64,000 nt of DNA from RGIG3009 sp045578425. Lineage in GTDB: Bacteria; Bacillota; Clostridia; Oscillospirales; Acutalibacteraceae. How positions within the stretch are numbered: position 1 is the first letter of the stretch; every line of letters starts with the position of its first letter. Positions 7,412-16,616 of the stretch are shown here, one piece after another. The notes beneath the pieces are model-generated. The model had not been told where the DNA came from. It did not search any database and saw only the letters and a program-made list of their open reading frames with translations. The DNA lies in contig JAZNKF010000036.1 of NCBI GenBank assembly GCA_045578425.1, positions 1-64,000 of the forward strand, written 5' to 3'. The translations under genes and the position numbers were made by a program.

Positions 7412-8689
7412 TTAAATTGTCAACAGACTGTCATTCAGCATCGATTGTGCCGCCGATAAAATACCGATTTTACCCGAATGATAATTTAAGCCACCTTGCA
7501 TATACACAGCAAACGGTTCACGCAACGGAGCGTCCGCCGATAATTCAATAGAAGAACCCATGGTAAACGTCCCTGCTGCCATAATGACTTGATTGTCATA
7601 TCCCGGCATATCCGACGGTTCGGGAGAAACAAAAGAATCTATCGGCGATCCGCTTTGAATACCGCGACAAAACGCAATTAAGGCTTCGGAATTTTTAAGA
7701 CAAGCGGTTTGAATCACGTCGGCACGAATTTCATCATACGACGGCGAACAAGCATACCCTAACAACTGCAACAGTGCCGAGGAGAACACAGCGGTCTTTA
7801 GGGCTTCTCCCACAACGTGAGGCGCATGAAATAAGCCCATAAACAACGTGCGGTTATGACCAAGCGAGGCACCCACTTCGCGGCCCAAACCTGGTGTGGT
7901 AAGACGGTAGGCACATTGTTCCACCAAATCGTGTCGACCGCAAATATATCCACCGTTTTCGGCAATACCGCCACCGGGGTTTTTGATGAGTGAGCCTGCC
8001 ATTAAATCGGCTCCCACGGCGGTGGGCTCTAACTTTTCAGCAAATTCGCCATAGCAGTTATCCACAAAAACAACGGCATCGGGGCGCACTGAGCGAATGG
8101 TTTTGATAATCTCCCCTATTTTTGCCACTGTCAAAGAAGGACGTAAACTATATCCGCGGGAGCGTTGAATGTGGACGGCTTTGATTTTCGGTTCTTCTTG
8201 CAACGCTTTGGCAATTCCATGTAAATCAGGAGTACCATCTTCACAAAGCGGTACTTCGCGATAACCGACACCGTATTCTGCCAAAGAGCCGCAGGAATTT
8301 CCGTTATGACCGATAACGCCCAACAACGTATCGTATGGCGCACCGGTTGCCGCCAGCAAAACGTCACCCGGTCGTAAAATACCGAATAAGGCTACGGTGA
8401 TAGCGTGTGTGCCGCACAGAATACTGTGCCGTACCAACGCGTCTTCTGCCCCCATAACATCGGCAAAAACGGTTTCCATTACTTCACGACCGCGGTCATC
8501 GTAACCGTAGCCGGTGGTTGCCGCAAAATGACTTTCGCTGACATGATGGCGAACAAAAGCTGATAACACTTTTTGTTGATTATATTCTGTGATTTCATCA
8601 ATACGCCTAAAGGCGGCTTGTGCTTTTTCTTCAGCAGTATCGGCAAGCGCCAACAGTCTATCATCAAAAGCGAAAAAAGGGGTGTGCAT
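7412..8689 (-). CDS. YnbB-like PLP enzyme (methionine gamma-lyase family, 'aluminium resistance protein')
   Basis: A 425-residue fold-type I PLP protein. N-terminal RRIDEITEYNQQKVLSAF and the YDDRGREVME segment are characteristic of the YnbB family; the PLP-lysine is in AGSLIKNPGGG (~235), and VFVDNCYGEF (~208) supplies the PLP-nitrogen Asp. The family is named from an aluminium-resistance phenotype, and its physiological reaction, assumed to be a C-S lyase or related step, is not established. The gene stop is 17 bases before the spoIIID hairpin. It follows the GNAT gene with a 6-base gap, so the two are probably co-transcribed with the upstream peptidases. Confidence 0.85.
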   Translation of the reverse strand: MHTPFFAFDDRLLALADTAEEKAQAAFRRIDEITEYNQQKVLSAFVRHHVSESHFAATTGYGYDDRGREVMETVFADVMGAEDALVRHSILCGTHAITVALFGILRPGDVLLAATGAPYDTLLGVIGHNGNSCGSLAEYGVGYREVPLCEDGTPDLHGIAKALQEEPKIKAVHIQRSRGYSLRPSLTVAKIGEIIKTIRSVRPDAVVFVDNCYGEFAEKLEPTAVGADLMAGSLIKNPGGGIAENGGYICGRHDLVEQCAYRLTTPGLGREVGASLGHNRTLFMGLFHAPHVVGEALKTAVFSSALLQLLGYACSPSYDEIRADVIQTACLKNSEALIAFCRGIQSGSPIDSFVSPEPSDMPGYDNQVIMAAGTFTMGSSIELSADAPLREPFAVYMQGGLNYHSGKIGILSAAQSMLNDSLLTI

Positions 8690-8695
8690 AAATGT

Positions 8696-9415
8696 TTACT
8701 TCCTTTCGACAAGAGCAATCGTTTCAAAATCCTTAAAGCCCAATGTGTTGTATAACCGCTTGGCTTCTTTGTTTTTCGGGGAAATATAGGCGGTTTTTCC
8801 CGCCTGTTGGCAAAAAGCGGTGAGTGCCAAAACACAGCGCGCCGCATATCCGAAGCGGCGATGTTCGGGCAAGGTGGCAACACAGCCCAGCAATGCCCCG
8901 CTTTTCCATTCTGCTACCGTCATAGCCGTGGAAACCAACGTATCGTCTTTTCGTACCGACGTTTGATGACACAAATGGTGTCGCATACGGTAAGATACAT
9001 CCAAATACCAAGGCTCAAACGCGGGAAAACCCTCAAATACAGCGGATAGTACAGTATATATTTCTTGTGGTGAAGATGGTGTGAGTGGCTGTGACAGTAT
9101 GGGTTGTTCACAACGCATTACTTCCATACAAGAAAAAGGCAAGTTAAAGAAGTTGGCAGTAGCCATATCCGTATAAATGCTTTTTATATCTTGTCGCAAG
9201 GAGAAAAACGATGCAAATTCTTTTCTGGAATCATCCGTATCGCACACCAGTACCGCTTGCCCATCGACCAAGACTGCGCAAGCACCATTTTCATCCTTAT
9301 AAAACTGTGCAATATTGGGATGTTTACCATAAGCTTCCCACCAAGATAGCAAACGACCAGCAAGTGTGCCACTCTGCTCAATGGTGGGAAAATTGTTTTC
9401 AACCAGTAAAATCAT
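8696..9415 (-). CDS. GNAT-family N-acetyltransferase
   Basis: A 239-residue protein with a C-terminal GNAT fold. The acetyl-CoA pyrophosphate loop appears as LLGCVATLPEHRRFGYAARC (~180-200, R/Q-x-x-G-x-A form) and motif B as KRLYNTLGFKDFETIAL at the C-terminus. The N-terminal ~120 residues lack a clear motif and may form a second, degenerate GNAT half, as in FR47-like proteins. The substrate is unknown. Its start overlaps the stop of the upstream M42 peptidase by 4 bases, implying translational coupling. Confidence 0.8.
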   Translation of the reverse strand: MILLVENNFPTIEQSGTLAGRLLSWWEAYGKHPNIAQFYKDENGACAVLVDGQAVLVCDTDDSRKEFASFFSLRQDIKSIYTDMATANFFNLPFSCMEVMRCEQPILSQPLTPSSPQEIYTVLSAVFEGFPAFEPWYLDVSYRMRHHLCHQTSVRKDDTLVSTAMTVAEWKSGALLGCVATLPEHRRFGYAARCVLALTAFCQQAGKTAYISPKNKEAKRLYNTLGFKDFETIALVERK

Positions 9416-10446
9416 ACGTTTTCATCCCACGCAGGCAACGTATTCATCAATTTTTTCAAAAGCGAATACGTGTTTTGAATATCTTGCTCATGCAAAACGC
9501 AAAGGGGTGAATGGATATATCGGCACGGCAACGAAACCGCCGCTACACGTGAGCCAACACCCGCCCGCTGAATGGCAGAAGCATCGTTTCCGCCGGAAAT
9601 GGTGGTTTTTGTTTGCGTAACAATGTCAAACGATGTTGCTAAATTACGAATGTGTTGATACAGTTTAGTATCATACAGCGTGCCACGGTCCATATACGAA
9701 ACCACTGCACCTTTTTGGGTTTGGCAAACCTGTTTTTCGAGAGGTACTCCCGCCACATCCGCGGCGGTTGTTGCATCAATTACTACCGCGATTTCCGGTT
9801 GAATGGAAAAAGCGGCAACGGCGGCGCCACGCGTTCCGATTTCTTCTTGCACGGTAAAAGCAAACGTAATATCGTATTCCGGCTCAGTTTGTGCCAATTT
9901 AAGTAACAAAGCACATCCTACGCGGTCATCCAACGCTTTGGAAGCAAAATAGCCATTTTCTAACGATAATTGTTCATCACAAAAGGTGAAAATATCGCCT
10001 TCGTTAGCTACGGTTCTGGCTTGTTCAGAGTTTTGAGCACCGATATCCACCAGCATATCCGAAACCGACGGTACGGTTGTTTTGGTATCCCCTTTGCATT
10101 GGTGAATGGCTTTCCCGCCAATGACGCCAACGTGACCGTTTACCGCAACACGCCGCGCAAAAAGAACGTCGGCAGAAACGCCACCCACGGTAGTAAAGCG
10201 TAAATAGCCATCCTCGGTAATACCCGTAACGATACCGCCCACTTCATCCATATGTGCAGCAAACAACACCGTTTTTGGTGCTCGTTTTTTACCTTTGAGC
10301 GAAACAATACAGTTTCCCAAGCGGTCAACGCGAATATCTTGTATTGCGGGTGCGTTTTTTAGGTGTTGTATAATTGCTTGTCGTACCGCCTGCTCATGGC
10401 CTGAAACACCCGACAGACAGCTGAGTTCTTTGGTGAGATTAGTCAT
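9412..10446 (-). CDS. M42-family metalloaminopeptidase (first of a tandem pair)
   Basis: A 344-residue M42 (glutamyl aminopeptidase/'endoglucanase M'-type) peptidase. All metal ligands are visible: FAAHMDEVGG (His-x-Asp, ~65), LDDRVGCALL (bridging Asp, ~175), QEEIGTRGA (catalytic Glu-Glu, ~205), VIDATTAAD (~228) and PCRYIHSP (~310). Such enzymes form dodecameric tetrahedral particles that trim peptides. ATG 10446, preceded by AAAGGTGG, is preferred to an upstream GTG (10461). The start overlaps the end of the second M42 gene by 8 bases. Confidence 0.92.
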   Translation of the reverse strand: MTNLTKELSCLSGVSGHEQAVRQAIIQHLKNAPAIQDIRVDRLGNCIVSLKGKKRAPKTVLFAAHMDEVGGIVTGITEDGYLRFTTVGGVSADVLFARRVAVNGHVGVIGGKAIHQCKGDTKTTVPSVSDMLVDIGAQNSEQARTVANEGDIFTFCDEQLSLENGYFASKALDDRVGCALLLKLAQTEPEYDITFAFTVQEEIGTRGAAVAAFSIQPEIAVVIDATTAADVAGVPLEKQVCQTQKGAVVSYMDRGTLYDTKLYQHIRNLATSFDIVTQTKTTISGGNDASAIQRAGVGSRVAAVSLPCRYIHSPLCVLHEQDIQNTYSLLKKLMNTLPAWDENV

Positions 10447-11464
10447 GAGAACATACACCACCTTTCATCACAAACGCAGAAAGCAGTTTTGCCGTGGCAT
10501 CGATATCCTGCAAAGAAACCGTTTCTACGGGTGTGTGCATATACCGCAAAGGAATGGAAAGCAAACCGGTAGGAACACCTTCGGCAGTAATGCCAATAAT
10601 GTCTGCATCCGTTCCTGTGCTCTCGCCCATGACTTCATATTGATACGGAATATCATTTTCGTTGGCTAATTGGCGCAAAATGTTGGTAATATCATTATCC
10701 AAAGCGGGTGACATTCCTAACATAACTCCTTTGCTTAAAACGCCGCATTCGCGCTTGTCGGCATCGGGTGTGTAGGCAAAACTAACGTCAACACTGATAG
10801 CAGCATCCGGTCGAATGGAAAAAGCAGCCGTACGCGAGCCACGTAATCCCAATTCTTCTTGCACGCAAAAAGCCACCGCCAACCGAACAGGTAATTCTTT
10901 ATTTTTAAGATATTCCAATGCTTGCAAAACAGCCGCCACGCCGGCGCGATTATCCAGTGCTTTGGCACAAACGGTATCATTTAACAAATATTCAAAATGG
11001 GGTGTAAAAACCACACGCGCGCCCAATGGAATACGTGCAGAGGCTTCTTCTTTTGTCATACCAACATCCACACCGCGTTCGGACAAATCGGGTAGTTTTT
11101 CGTCTTTTTGAGAAAGGTGCGGCGGAACAGCACAAAATACACCGTTAATCGGTGATTGTGTCAACACGGTAACCGATGCACCGGACAAAGTGCGGTTATC
11201 CACACCCCCACAAGCCGAAAGGTTTAAAAAGCCTTGTTCATCAATGGAGGAAACGACAAATCCAATTTCGTCAATATGCGCTTCCAACAAAACGGTTGGT
11301 GTATTGGATTTGGAAGGTAAAAAGCACCACACATTGCCCAAAGCATCACAATGAATATCGTTTGTATATTCTGACAAGTACTTTTGCACAGTTTTAGAGG
11401 CTTCGTCAACACCGTTTACGCCGGCAGAAAAACACAGTTCTTTTAATACTGCATCAAGTTTCAT
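10439..11464 (-). CDS. M42-family metalloaminopeptidase (second of a tandem pair)
   Basis: A 341-residue paralogue of the next gene. Metal and catalytic motifs: LEAHIDEIGF (~60), LDNRAGVAAV (~170), QEELGLRGS (~200), SVDVSFAYTPDAD (~225) and PLRYMHTP (~310). The two proteins differ in their substrate-facing segments and could form a mixed particle, since hetero-oligomeric M42 peptidases are known in archaea; that is inference. ATG 11464 has AAAGGA upstream and replaces an in-frame start 15 bases earlier. The gene begins 12 bases inside the 3' end region of murD. Confidence 0.92.
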   Translation of the reverse strand: MKLDAVLKELCFSAGVNGVDEASKTVQKYLSEYTNDIHCDALGNVWCFLPSKSNTPTVLLEAHIDEIGFVVSSIDEQGFLNLSACGGVDNRTLSGASVTVLTQSPINGVFCAVPPHLSQKDEKLPDLSERGVDVGMTKEEASARIPLGARVVFTPHFEYLLNDTVCAKALDNRAGVAAVLQALEYLKNKELPVRLAVAFCVQEELGLRGSRTAAFSIRPDAAISVDVSFAYTPDADKRECGVLSKGVMLGMSPALDNDITNILRQLANENDIPYQYEVMGESTGTDADIIGITAEGVPTGLLSIPLRYMHTPVETVSLQDIDATAKLLSAFVMKGGVCSHD

Positions 11465-11475
11465 AGTCTGTCCTT

Positions 11476-12843
11476 TCACAGAGCGTTCACCAAATCTTTA
11501 AAGTGATTGCCCCGTTCTTCAAAGTTTTTATACATATCAAAGCTGGCACTGGCGGGTGACAAAAACACAATATCTCCCGTTTTTGCCAATTCTTTTGCCG
11601 TTTTTACCGCTTCTTGCATGTTGGCAACAGGAATGATGGGTAAATCAGAGCAAGCGCGAATGGAACTTTCAATCGCCTTTGCGGTAGCACCCAGTAAAAT
11701 TGCGGTTTTCACCGTATCAGCGGCAACCGGTCCGAGCGGCTCGTAGGAAATGTGTTTATCGTACCCACCTGCAATCAAAATAACTTTACGGTCAAATGCT
11801 TTGAGCCCCGCTATGGTGCGTGAAGGGCTGCTGCCAATGGAGTCATTATACCATTTGACACCGCCTAGCGTGCGTACCAATTCGCAACGATGTGCCACGC
11901 CACCGAAAGTGCGTGCATATTCCGCCATAGCTTCTACCGAAACAATACCCCATACAGCGGCAAAAGCGGCAAGATAATTTTCGATATTGTGTACACCGGG
12001 AAGATTGATTTCTTCCGCTCGCAGAATCGGTGTGGTGGTTGCACCATCCGTGCCGTAAAGGACACCGTCTTTTCCCAAATAGGTACCACGTTTCACCGCT
12101 TTTTTTCGGGAAAAAAACCACACTTCTCCCCGACAATCTTTGGAAAATTCGGCGGTTTGTTCGTTGTCGGCATTTAAGACAGCACGGTCACTTTCGTTTT
12201 GGAAACGAATCAAATTTTTCTTAGCATCAATATATTCCTGCATATCGGTATGCCAGTCCAAGTGATTTGGTGCAATGTTGGTCACAACTGCAACATGCGG
12301 GCTTTGTTGCATGCGAGTCAATTGAAAACTGGACAACTCTGCAACAGCTACGTCGCCTGCATCAATTTCTTCTACAATCGGTAATAAAGGACGACCGATA
12401 TTGCCACCTAAATGTACCGTTTTCCCCGACTTTTCCAACAATCCGGCAATAATGGTGGTGGTGGTAGTTTTACCGTCAGAGCCCGTTACACTGTAAATAG
12501 GCGCCGGACAACAATCAAAAAACAATTCCATTTCTGAAGTAACGGTTTTTCCTTCATTTCGCGCTTTTTCAAATTCCGGCAGATAAGGTTTCATACCCGG
12601 GGTACGCAAAATATAATCTGCGTTAAGTGTTGATAAATAGTGTTCACCCAACTGCAAAACCGCACCGCTTTTTTCGAGTTCGTCAGCGGTTTTCCCCAGT
12701 TCTTTACGGGTACGTTTGTCACAAGCGATTACGTTTGCGCCGTGTTTAAGCAATTGAAAAACCACCGGCGTATTGTTTTTTCCAATACCGCATACGGCTA
12801 CGGTTTTTCCGGCAATTTGCTTGTAAAATTCTTGAATTGTCAC
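11476..12843 (-). CDS. murD: UDP-N-acetylmuramoylalanine--D-glutamate ligase
   Basis: A 455-residue Mur ligase that adds D-Glu to UDP-MurNAc-L-Ala in cytoplasmic peptidoglycan precursor synthesis. The N-terminal Rossmann-like UDP-binding domain has VAVCGIGKNN (~15), the central ATPase domain has the P-loop SVTGSDGKTTTTT (~115) and the C-terminal domain has HRCELVRTLGGVKWYNDS (~310), with the MurD-typical WYNDSIGSSPSRT. The start is probably GTG 12843 (GGGTG upstream); a longer frame to 12903 would add a non-conserved N-terminus. The rest of the mur cluster is absent, so murD is detached from the usual dcw order. Confidence 0.93.
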   Translation of the reverse strand: MTIQEFYKQIAGKTVAVCGIGKNNTPVVFQLLKHGANVIACDKRTRKELGKTADELEKSGAVLQLGEHYLSTLNADYILRTPGMKPYLPEFEKARNEGKTVTSEMELFFDCCPAPIYSVTGSDGKTTTTTIIAGLLEKSGKTVHLGGNIGRPLLPIVEEIDAGDVAVAELSSFQLTRMQQSPHVAVVTNIAPNHLDWHTDMQEYIDAKKNLIRFQNESDRAVLNADNEQTAEFSKDCRGEVWFFSRKKAVKRGTYLGKDGVLYGTDGATTTPILRAEEINLPGVHNIENYLAAFAAVWGIVSVEAMAEYARTFGGVAHRCELVRTLGGVKWYNDSIGSSPSRTIAGLKAFDRKVILIAGGYDKHISYEPLGPVAADTVKTAILLGATAKAIESSIRACSDLPIIPVANMQEAVKTAKELAKTGDIVFLSPASASFDMYKNFEERGNHFKDLVNAL

Positions 12844-12907
12844 CTTTATCACACCCAATTTACAGAATACTACTATTATACTGTTTGTTACAGAAAATAT
12901 CAACTGA

Positions 12908-12936
12908 AAAAGACGGAGTTTTTTACTCCGTCTTTT
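12908..12936 (-). terminator. Rho-independent terminator of the DUF368 gene
   Basis: Stem AAAAGACGGAGT / ACTCCGTCTTTT (12 bp, 5-base loop) 10 bases after the DUF368 stop. It also separates that gene from murD. Confidence 0.8.
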
Positions 12937-12945
12937 AATAAAATA

Positions 12946-13824
12946 TTAATCGTTAGAAAACTTTGACAGTTTTAATAAACCGAAAAGACCGCCGACAAAC
13001 AGCAAACCTGCCACCAAAATGGTAAGCACCCAGTGCCACCAAACGGAAAGAACGCCAAAACCGGGGATGATATATTCTTCGAAAATATCCCACAAGGAAC
13101 CGATAACAAATCCGATAATCACGCAGTATGTCGGACGTGTAAAACGATTCATTGCCCATTCCAGCGGCTTGGTAATGGCAAAAATACCCACCAACAAGGA
13201 AATACCAATGGTTGCCAAGGCGGGCAACGGCAAAGAAACAATGCTGGTAATCCCCAAAATAATCAGCATGTGTGAAGTGCTAATCCCCGGCAAAATCAAA
13301 GCAATCGAAACAACCAACCCTGTGACAATCCATAACAAGACGTTAGCAACCGTAATACTGCCTGTGGTGGAAACCAACGAAGTAACATCGGCGGCTACTA
13401 ATCCAAGCCATTTTAAAATATCTAAAATATTCGCAACGCTTAACACAATTGCCACACCGAGCAGTCCCCAAAGCACCGAGGAAACACAGAAAGACACCGT
13501 AATTTTTTCGGGTTTTATTTTGGAAAGCAAGGTCGGGACACCACCGATAACAGCACCGAAGAATAAAGCGGATACCGGAATCGGGAAGATTTCCAGTAAT
13601 CGGCCGATAAGTTCGTACAATAACACCAAGCCTAAACCCGCGCCGACACCAAAACGAATCAAAAACCAGGCATTGTTTTTGAAATCTTTACGAATACCGC
13701 TGATAGCATGAAGTAAACGGTCGTAAATCCCCAAAACAATTGCCATGGTTCCGCCGCTGACACCGGGAACAGCCATGGATGAACCAATGATAAATCCCTT
13801 AATAGAAACCATAAAGTTTTTCAT
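12946..13824 (-). CDS. DUF368 membrane protein, probable undecaprenyl-phosphate flippase
   Basis: A 292-residue polytopic membrane protein with about nine hydrophobic segments. The DUF368 signature AVPGVSGGTMAIVLGIYDRL (~15-35) and its second half-repeat ALILPGISTSHMLIILGI (~178-195) are both clear, reflecting an internal duplication. DUF368 and DedA proteins have been shown to recycle the lipid carrier undecaprenyl phosphate across the membrane; assignment of that role here follows from the family. ATG 13824 follows AGGAG by 11 bases and is preferred over a longer frame. Its position just upstream of murD fits envelope synthesis. Confidence 0.88.
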   Translation of the reverse strand: MKNFMVSIKGFIIGSSMAVPGVSGGTMAIVLGIYDRLLHAISGIRKDFKNNAWFLIRFGVGAGLGLVLLYELIGRLLEIFPIPVSALFFGAVIGGVPTLLSKIKPEKITVSFCVSSVLWGLLGVAIVLSVANILDILKWLGLVAADVTSLVSTTGSITVANVLLWIVTGLVVSIALILPGISTSHMLIILGITSIVSLPLPALATIGISLLVGIFAITKPLEWAMNRFTRPTYCVIIGFVIGSLWDIFEEYIIPGFGVLSVWWHWVLTILVAGLLFVGGLFGLLKLSKFSND

Positions 13825-13905
13825 GTGTTTAGGAACTCCTTTCCAGTCAATACGGCTATTATACACCCTTTTTGTATGTTTGTCATCTAAATTTTATTCT
13901 CGGCA

Positions 13906-13934
13906 TTGAAAAAACGCAAAAAAACAAGTATACT
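13906..13934 (+). promoter_or_regulatory. Sigma-A promoter of the HD hydrolase-rlmD operon
   Basis: TTGAAA (13906-13911) and TATACT (13929-13934) with 17-base spacing. The ATG with GGGAGG is at 13968. Confidence 0.75.
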
Positions 13935-13967
13935 GAACATATAGTGATAATTATGGGAGGTAATACC

Positions 13968-14546
13968 ATGAATTTTAAAGAACAATTTTTGGAGATTTAC
14001 CGTACGCACATTCATCGAGAAGGCTCAGCAGAGTTGCTTGAATATTTGGAATCTCGCGCAAGTGATTTTTTCACGGCGCCCGCCAGCACGCGCTTTCACG
14101 GTTCATACGAAGGTGGACTTGTAGAACACAGCATTAACGTGTATCATTGCTTACATCAATATCTTACACGCGAGCGCGTAAAAGAAGTATATGGACTGGA
14201 TTACAGCGAGGAAAGTATTGCCATTGTTTCGCTGTTGCATGACGTTTGCAAAATCAATTGTTATAAACCCGGCACGAGAAACGTTAAGGATGAGCGCGGT
14301 GTTTGGCACAGCGTTCCGACTTATGAGTTTGATGACAAGCTTCCGTACGGTCATGGCGAAAAATCGGTGTATATTCTTTCGGGATATATGCGTCTTACGC
14401 GTGAAGAAGCCTTTGCCATTCGGTATCATATGGGTTTTTCCGGCACAGAGGATAGTCGCAACGTCGGTAATGCTTTTGCCATGTATCCGTTGTCGCTTGC
14501 TTTATCCATTGCAGACATGGAAGCTACGTATTATATGGAGGGTTAA
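13968..14546 (+). CDS. HD-domain phosphohydrolase
   Basis: A 192-residue HD-superfamily protein. Metal ligands: an early His in EGGLVEHSINVYHCL (~48), the HD pair in SLLHDVCKINCY (~88), then HGEKSVYI (~127) and RYHMGF (~152). An HD domain of this type is seen in YhaM-like nucleases and in small phosphohydrolases; no accompanying OB/tRNA-anticodon-type domain is present, so I do not assign a substrate. The start is ATG 13968 after GGGAGG; the longer frame is unlikely. It ends 5 bases before rlmD and shares its promoter. Confidence 0.8.
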   Translation: MNFKEQFLEIYRTHIHREGSAELLEYLESRASDFFTAPASTRFHGSYEGGLVEHSINVYHCLHQYLTRERVKEVYGLDYSEESIAIVSLLHDVCKINCYKPGTRNVKDERGVWHSVPTYEFDDKLPYGHGEKSVYILSGYMRLTREEAFAIRYHMGFSGTEDSRNVGNAFAMYPLSLALSIADMEATYYMEG

Positions 14547-14551
14547 TTTCT

Positions 14552-15709
14552 ATGGCGCAAAGCACTCCTCTTTCCCCTTGCCCATTGTTTCACAAATGCG
14601 GCGGTTGCCAATTACAAAACCTCTCTTATCAAGAACAACTTCGCTACAAGCAAGGAAAGGTCAATGCCCTATTGGGTAAATTTTGCCGTGTGCAACCGAT
14701 TATCGGCATGGAACACCCTTACCATTACCGCAACAAAGTACAAGCTGCCTTTGCCTTAACGAGAAGACGGGAAGTGATTTCCGGTGTTTATCAATCCGGA
14801 AGTCACCGTATTGTCAAGGTGGATTCTTGTCAAATCGAAGATACTGTTGCGGACCATATTGTGGTAGATATTCGACATATGTTGCCCGATTTTCAAATTT
14901 TGCCGTATCAAGAAGATAGCCGAAAAGGGTTACTGCGCCATGTACTGGTTCGGCGCGGTTTTCAAAGCGGGCAGGTTATGGTGGTATTGGTTACTTCTAA
15001 TCCCATTTTCCCTTTAAAGAAAAAATTTGTAAACGCGTTACTTCAAAAACACCCCGAAATCACCACTGTGGTTTTGAATATCAATCCGTATCAAACCAGT
15101 TTATTACTTGGCGAACGAGAAGAAGTATTGTACGGCAAAGGGTATATTGAGGATACACTGTGTGGTTGTGTGTTTCGTATTTCCGCCAAATCGTTTTATC
15201 AAATCAACCCTGTGCAAACGGAGCGTCTATATTCCACTGCTATTGAATCAGCCGAGCTGAAAGGCAAAGAAACGGTACTGGATGCGTATTGCGGTATTGG
15301 TACAATTGGCATTATTGCCGCCAAAAATGCAGGTGAAGTTTTGGGTGTTGAGGTAAACGGCGATGCTGTCAAAGATGCGCGCGTCAACGCTCGACGTAAC
15401 GGACTGACAAACATTGCATTTGTTAAAGCCGATGCCGGAAAATACATGGTTGAGCTTGCAAACGAAGGACAAAACATTGACGTTGTTTTTATGGACCCAC
15501 CGCGGGCAGGCAGTGACAAAGCGTTTTTGCAATCGGTGATTACCTTGTCACCAAAAAAAGTGATATACATTTCTTGCAACCCCGAAACACAAGCACGTGA
15601 TTTATATTCTTTGGTCAAAGGCGGATACCGTGTGACAAAAATTCAGCCGGTGGATATGTTCCCCCATACTAAACATATTGAATGTGTTTGTTCTTTGGAA
15701 AGAAAGTGA
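14552..15709 (+). CDS. rlmD: 23S rRNA (uracil-C5)-methyltransferase, RlmD/RumA type
   Basis: A 385-residue SAM-dependent tRNA/rRNA m5U methyltransferase. N-terminal CPLFHKCGGCQLQ (~9-20) plus C89-region CQIED give the four cysteines of an Fe-S cluster. The methyltransferase core has FYQINPVQTERLY (~215), VLDAYCGIGTIGI (SAM site, ~240), FMDPPRAGSDKAF (~315) and the nucleophilic Cys in ISCNPETQARDL (~340). The family includes RlmD, RlmC and RlmCD, so the precise rRNA position is not certain. Absence of a TRAM domain at the N-terminus is notable compared with E. coli RlmD and is common in Gram-positive homologues. Confidence 0.82.
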   Translation: MAQSTPLSPCPLFHKCGGCQLQNLSYQEQLRYKQGKVNALLGKFCRVQPIIGMEHPYHYRNKVQAAFALTRRREVISGVYQSGSHRIVKVDSCQIEDTVADHIVVDIRHMLPDFQILPYQEDSRKGLLRHVLVRRGFQSGQVMVVLVTSNPIFPLKKKFVNALLQKHPEITTVVLNINPYQTSLLLGEREEVLYGKGYIEDTLCGCVFRISAKSFYQINPVQTERLYSTAIESAELKGKETVLDAYCGIGTIGIIAAKNAGEVLGVEVNGDAVKDARVNARRNGLTNIAFVKADAGKYMVELANEGQNIDVVFMDPPRAGSDKAFLQSVITLSPKKVIYISCNPETQARDLYSLVKGGYRVTKIQPVDMFPHTKHIECVCSLERK

Positions 15710-15719
15710 CTATAAATAT

Positions 15720-16616
15720 ATGAAAACCGAAAAAAACATTTTAATTGCTTTCTTATTAAATCTTTCGTTTTCTGTGTTGGAATTGCTTGGCGGCATCTTT
15801 ACCAACAGTGTTTCCATTTTATCCGATGCTGTTCATGATTTTGGTGATGCCCTTAGTATCGGTATTTCTTTTGTTTTAGAAAAAATCAGCAAAAAGAAAC
15901 CGGATGATAAATACACCTACGGCTACGCGCGGTATTCCATTTTAGGCGCGTTTATCACAACCACGGTATTAACCATCGGCTCAATATTGGTAATCATCCA
16001 TGGTGTTCAACGATTATTTTCTCCTGAACCAATCAACTACAATGGTATGCTTCTTATGGCGGTTATTGGTGTTGTAATCAATTTTTTATCCGCTTACTTT
16101 ACCAAGGACGGCAATTCTGCCAATCAAAAAGCGGTCAATTTACACATGTTAGAAGATGTGCTCGGTTGGATTGTGGTACTTATTGGGTCTTTGATAATAA
16201 AAATCACAGGCTACACCGGCATTGATTCTATCCTATCCATTGGTGTTGCTATATTCATCCTCACAAACGCCGTACGCAACTTCAAAGAAATTTTAGATTT
16301 GTTCTTAGAAAAAACACCAAACGGTATTTCCGTTACCCAACTAGAACAACATCTATGTGAGATTAATGGTGTAGTGGATATCCATCACATTCATTTGTGG
16401 AGTATGGACAGCCACATGAATTTAGCAACCGTGCATGTGGTAATTGACCCTCAAAAAAATCATGCGAACGATATAAAAGCGAAAATTCGTCAGGAACTGG
16501 CAGAACACGGTATAAACCACGTAACCATTGAAATAGAGAATCCTGATGATACTTGTGACAGTGTCAACTGCACGGTAACCAACCAACAAATTTCGCATCA
16601 TCACCACCATCATTAA
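15720..16616 (+). CDS. CDF-family Zn2+/Cd2+ efflux transporter
   Basis: A 298-residue cation diffusion facilitator with six hydrophobic segments and a C-terminal cytoplasmic metal-sensing domain. The metal sites in the membrane are HDFGD (~38) and HMLED (~143), both HxxxD, the pattern of zinc/cadmium rather than manganese transporters. The protein ends in a natural histidine run (SHHHHHH), preceded by a DDTCDSVNC segment, which could act as an extra metal-binding tail. ATG 15720 is 10 bases after the rlmD stop, with a weak RBS overlapping rlmD, so translation is probably coupled. Orientation fits the CzcD/ZitB type. Confidence 0.9.
   Translation: MKTEKNILIAFLLNLSFSVLELLGGIFTNSVSILSDAVHDFGDALSIGISFVLEKISKKKPDDKYTYGYARYSILGAFITTTVLTIGSILVIIHGVQRLFSPEPINYNGMLLMAVIGVVINFLSAYFTKDGNSANQKAVNLHMLEDVLGWIVVLIGSLIIKITGYTGIDSILSIGVAIFILTNAVRNFKEILDLFLEKTPNGISVTQLEQHLCEINGVVDIHHIHLWSMDSHMNLATVHVVIDPQKNHANDIKAKIRQELAEHGINHVTIEIENPDDTCDSVNCTVTNQQISHHHHHH

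Noticed and set aside
13019..13711. A 230-codon open frame on the plus strand opposite the DUF368 gene
   Set aside because: It lies wholly antisense to a well-supported membrane protein, has no RBS and reads as low-complexity Thr/Ile/Pro; shadow of the hydrophobic gene.
16596..16616. His6 codons suggesting a cloning tag or vector contamination
   Set aside because: Mixed CAT/CAC codons, an ordinary stop and native flanking sequence continue on both sides.
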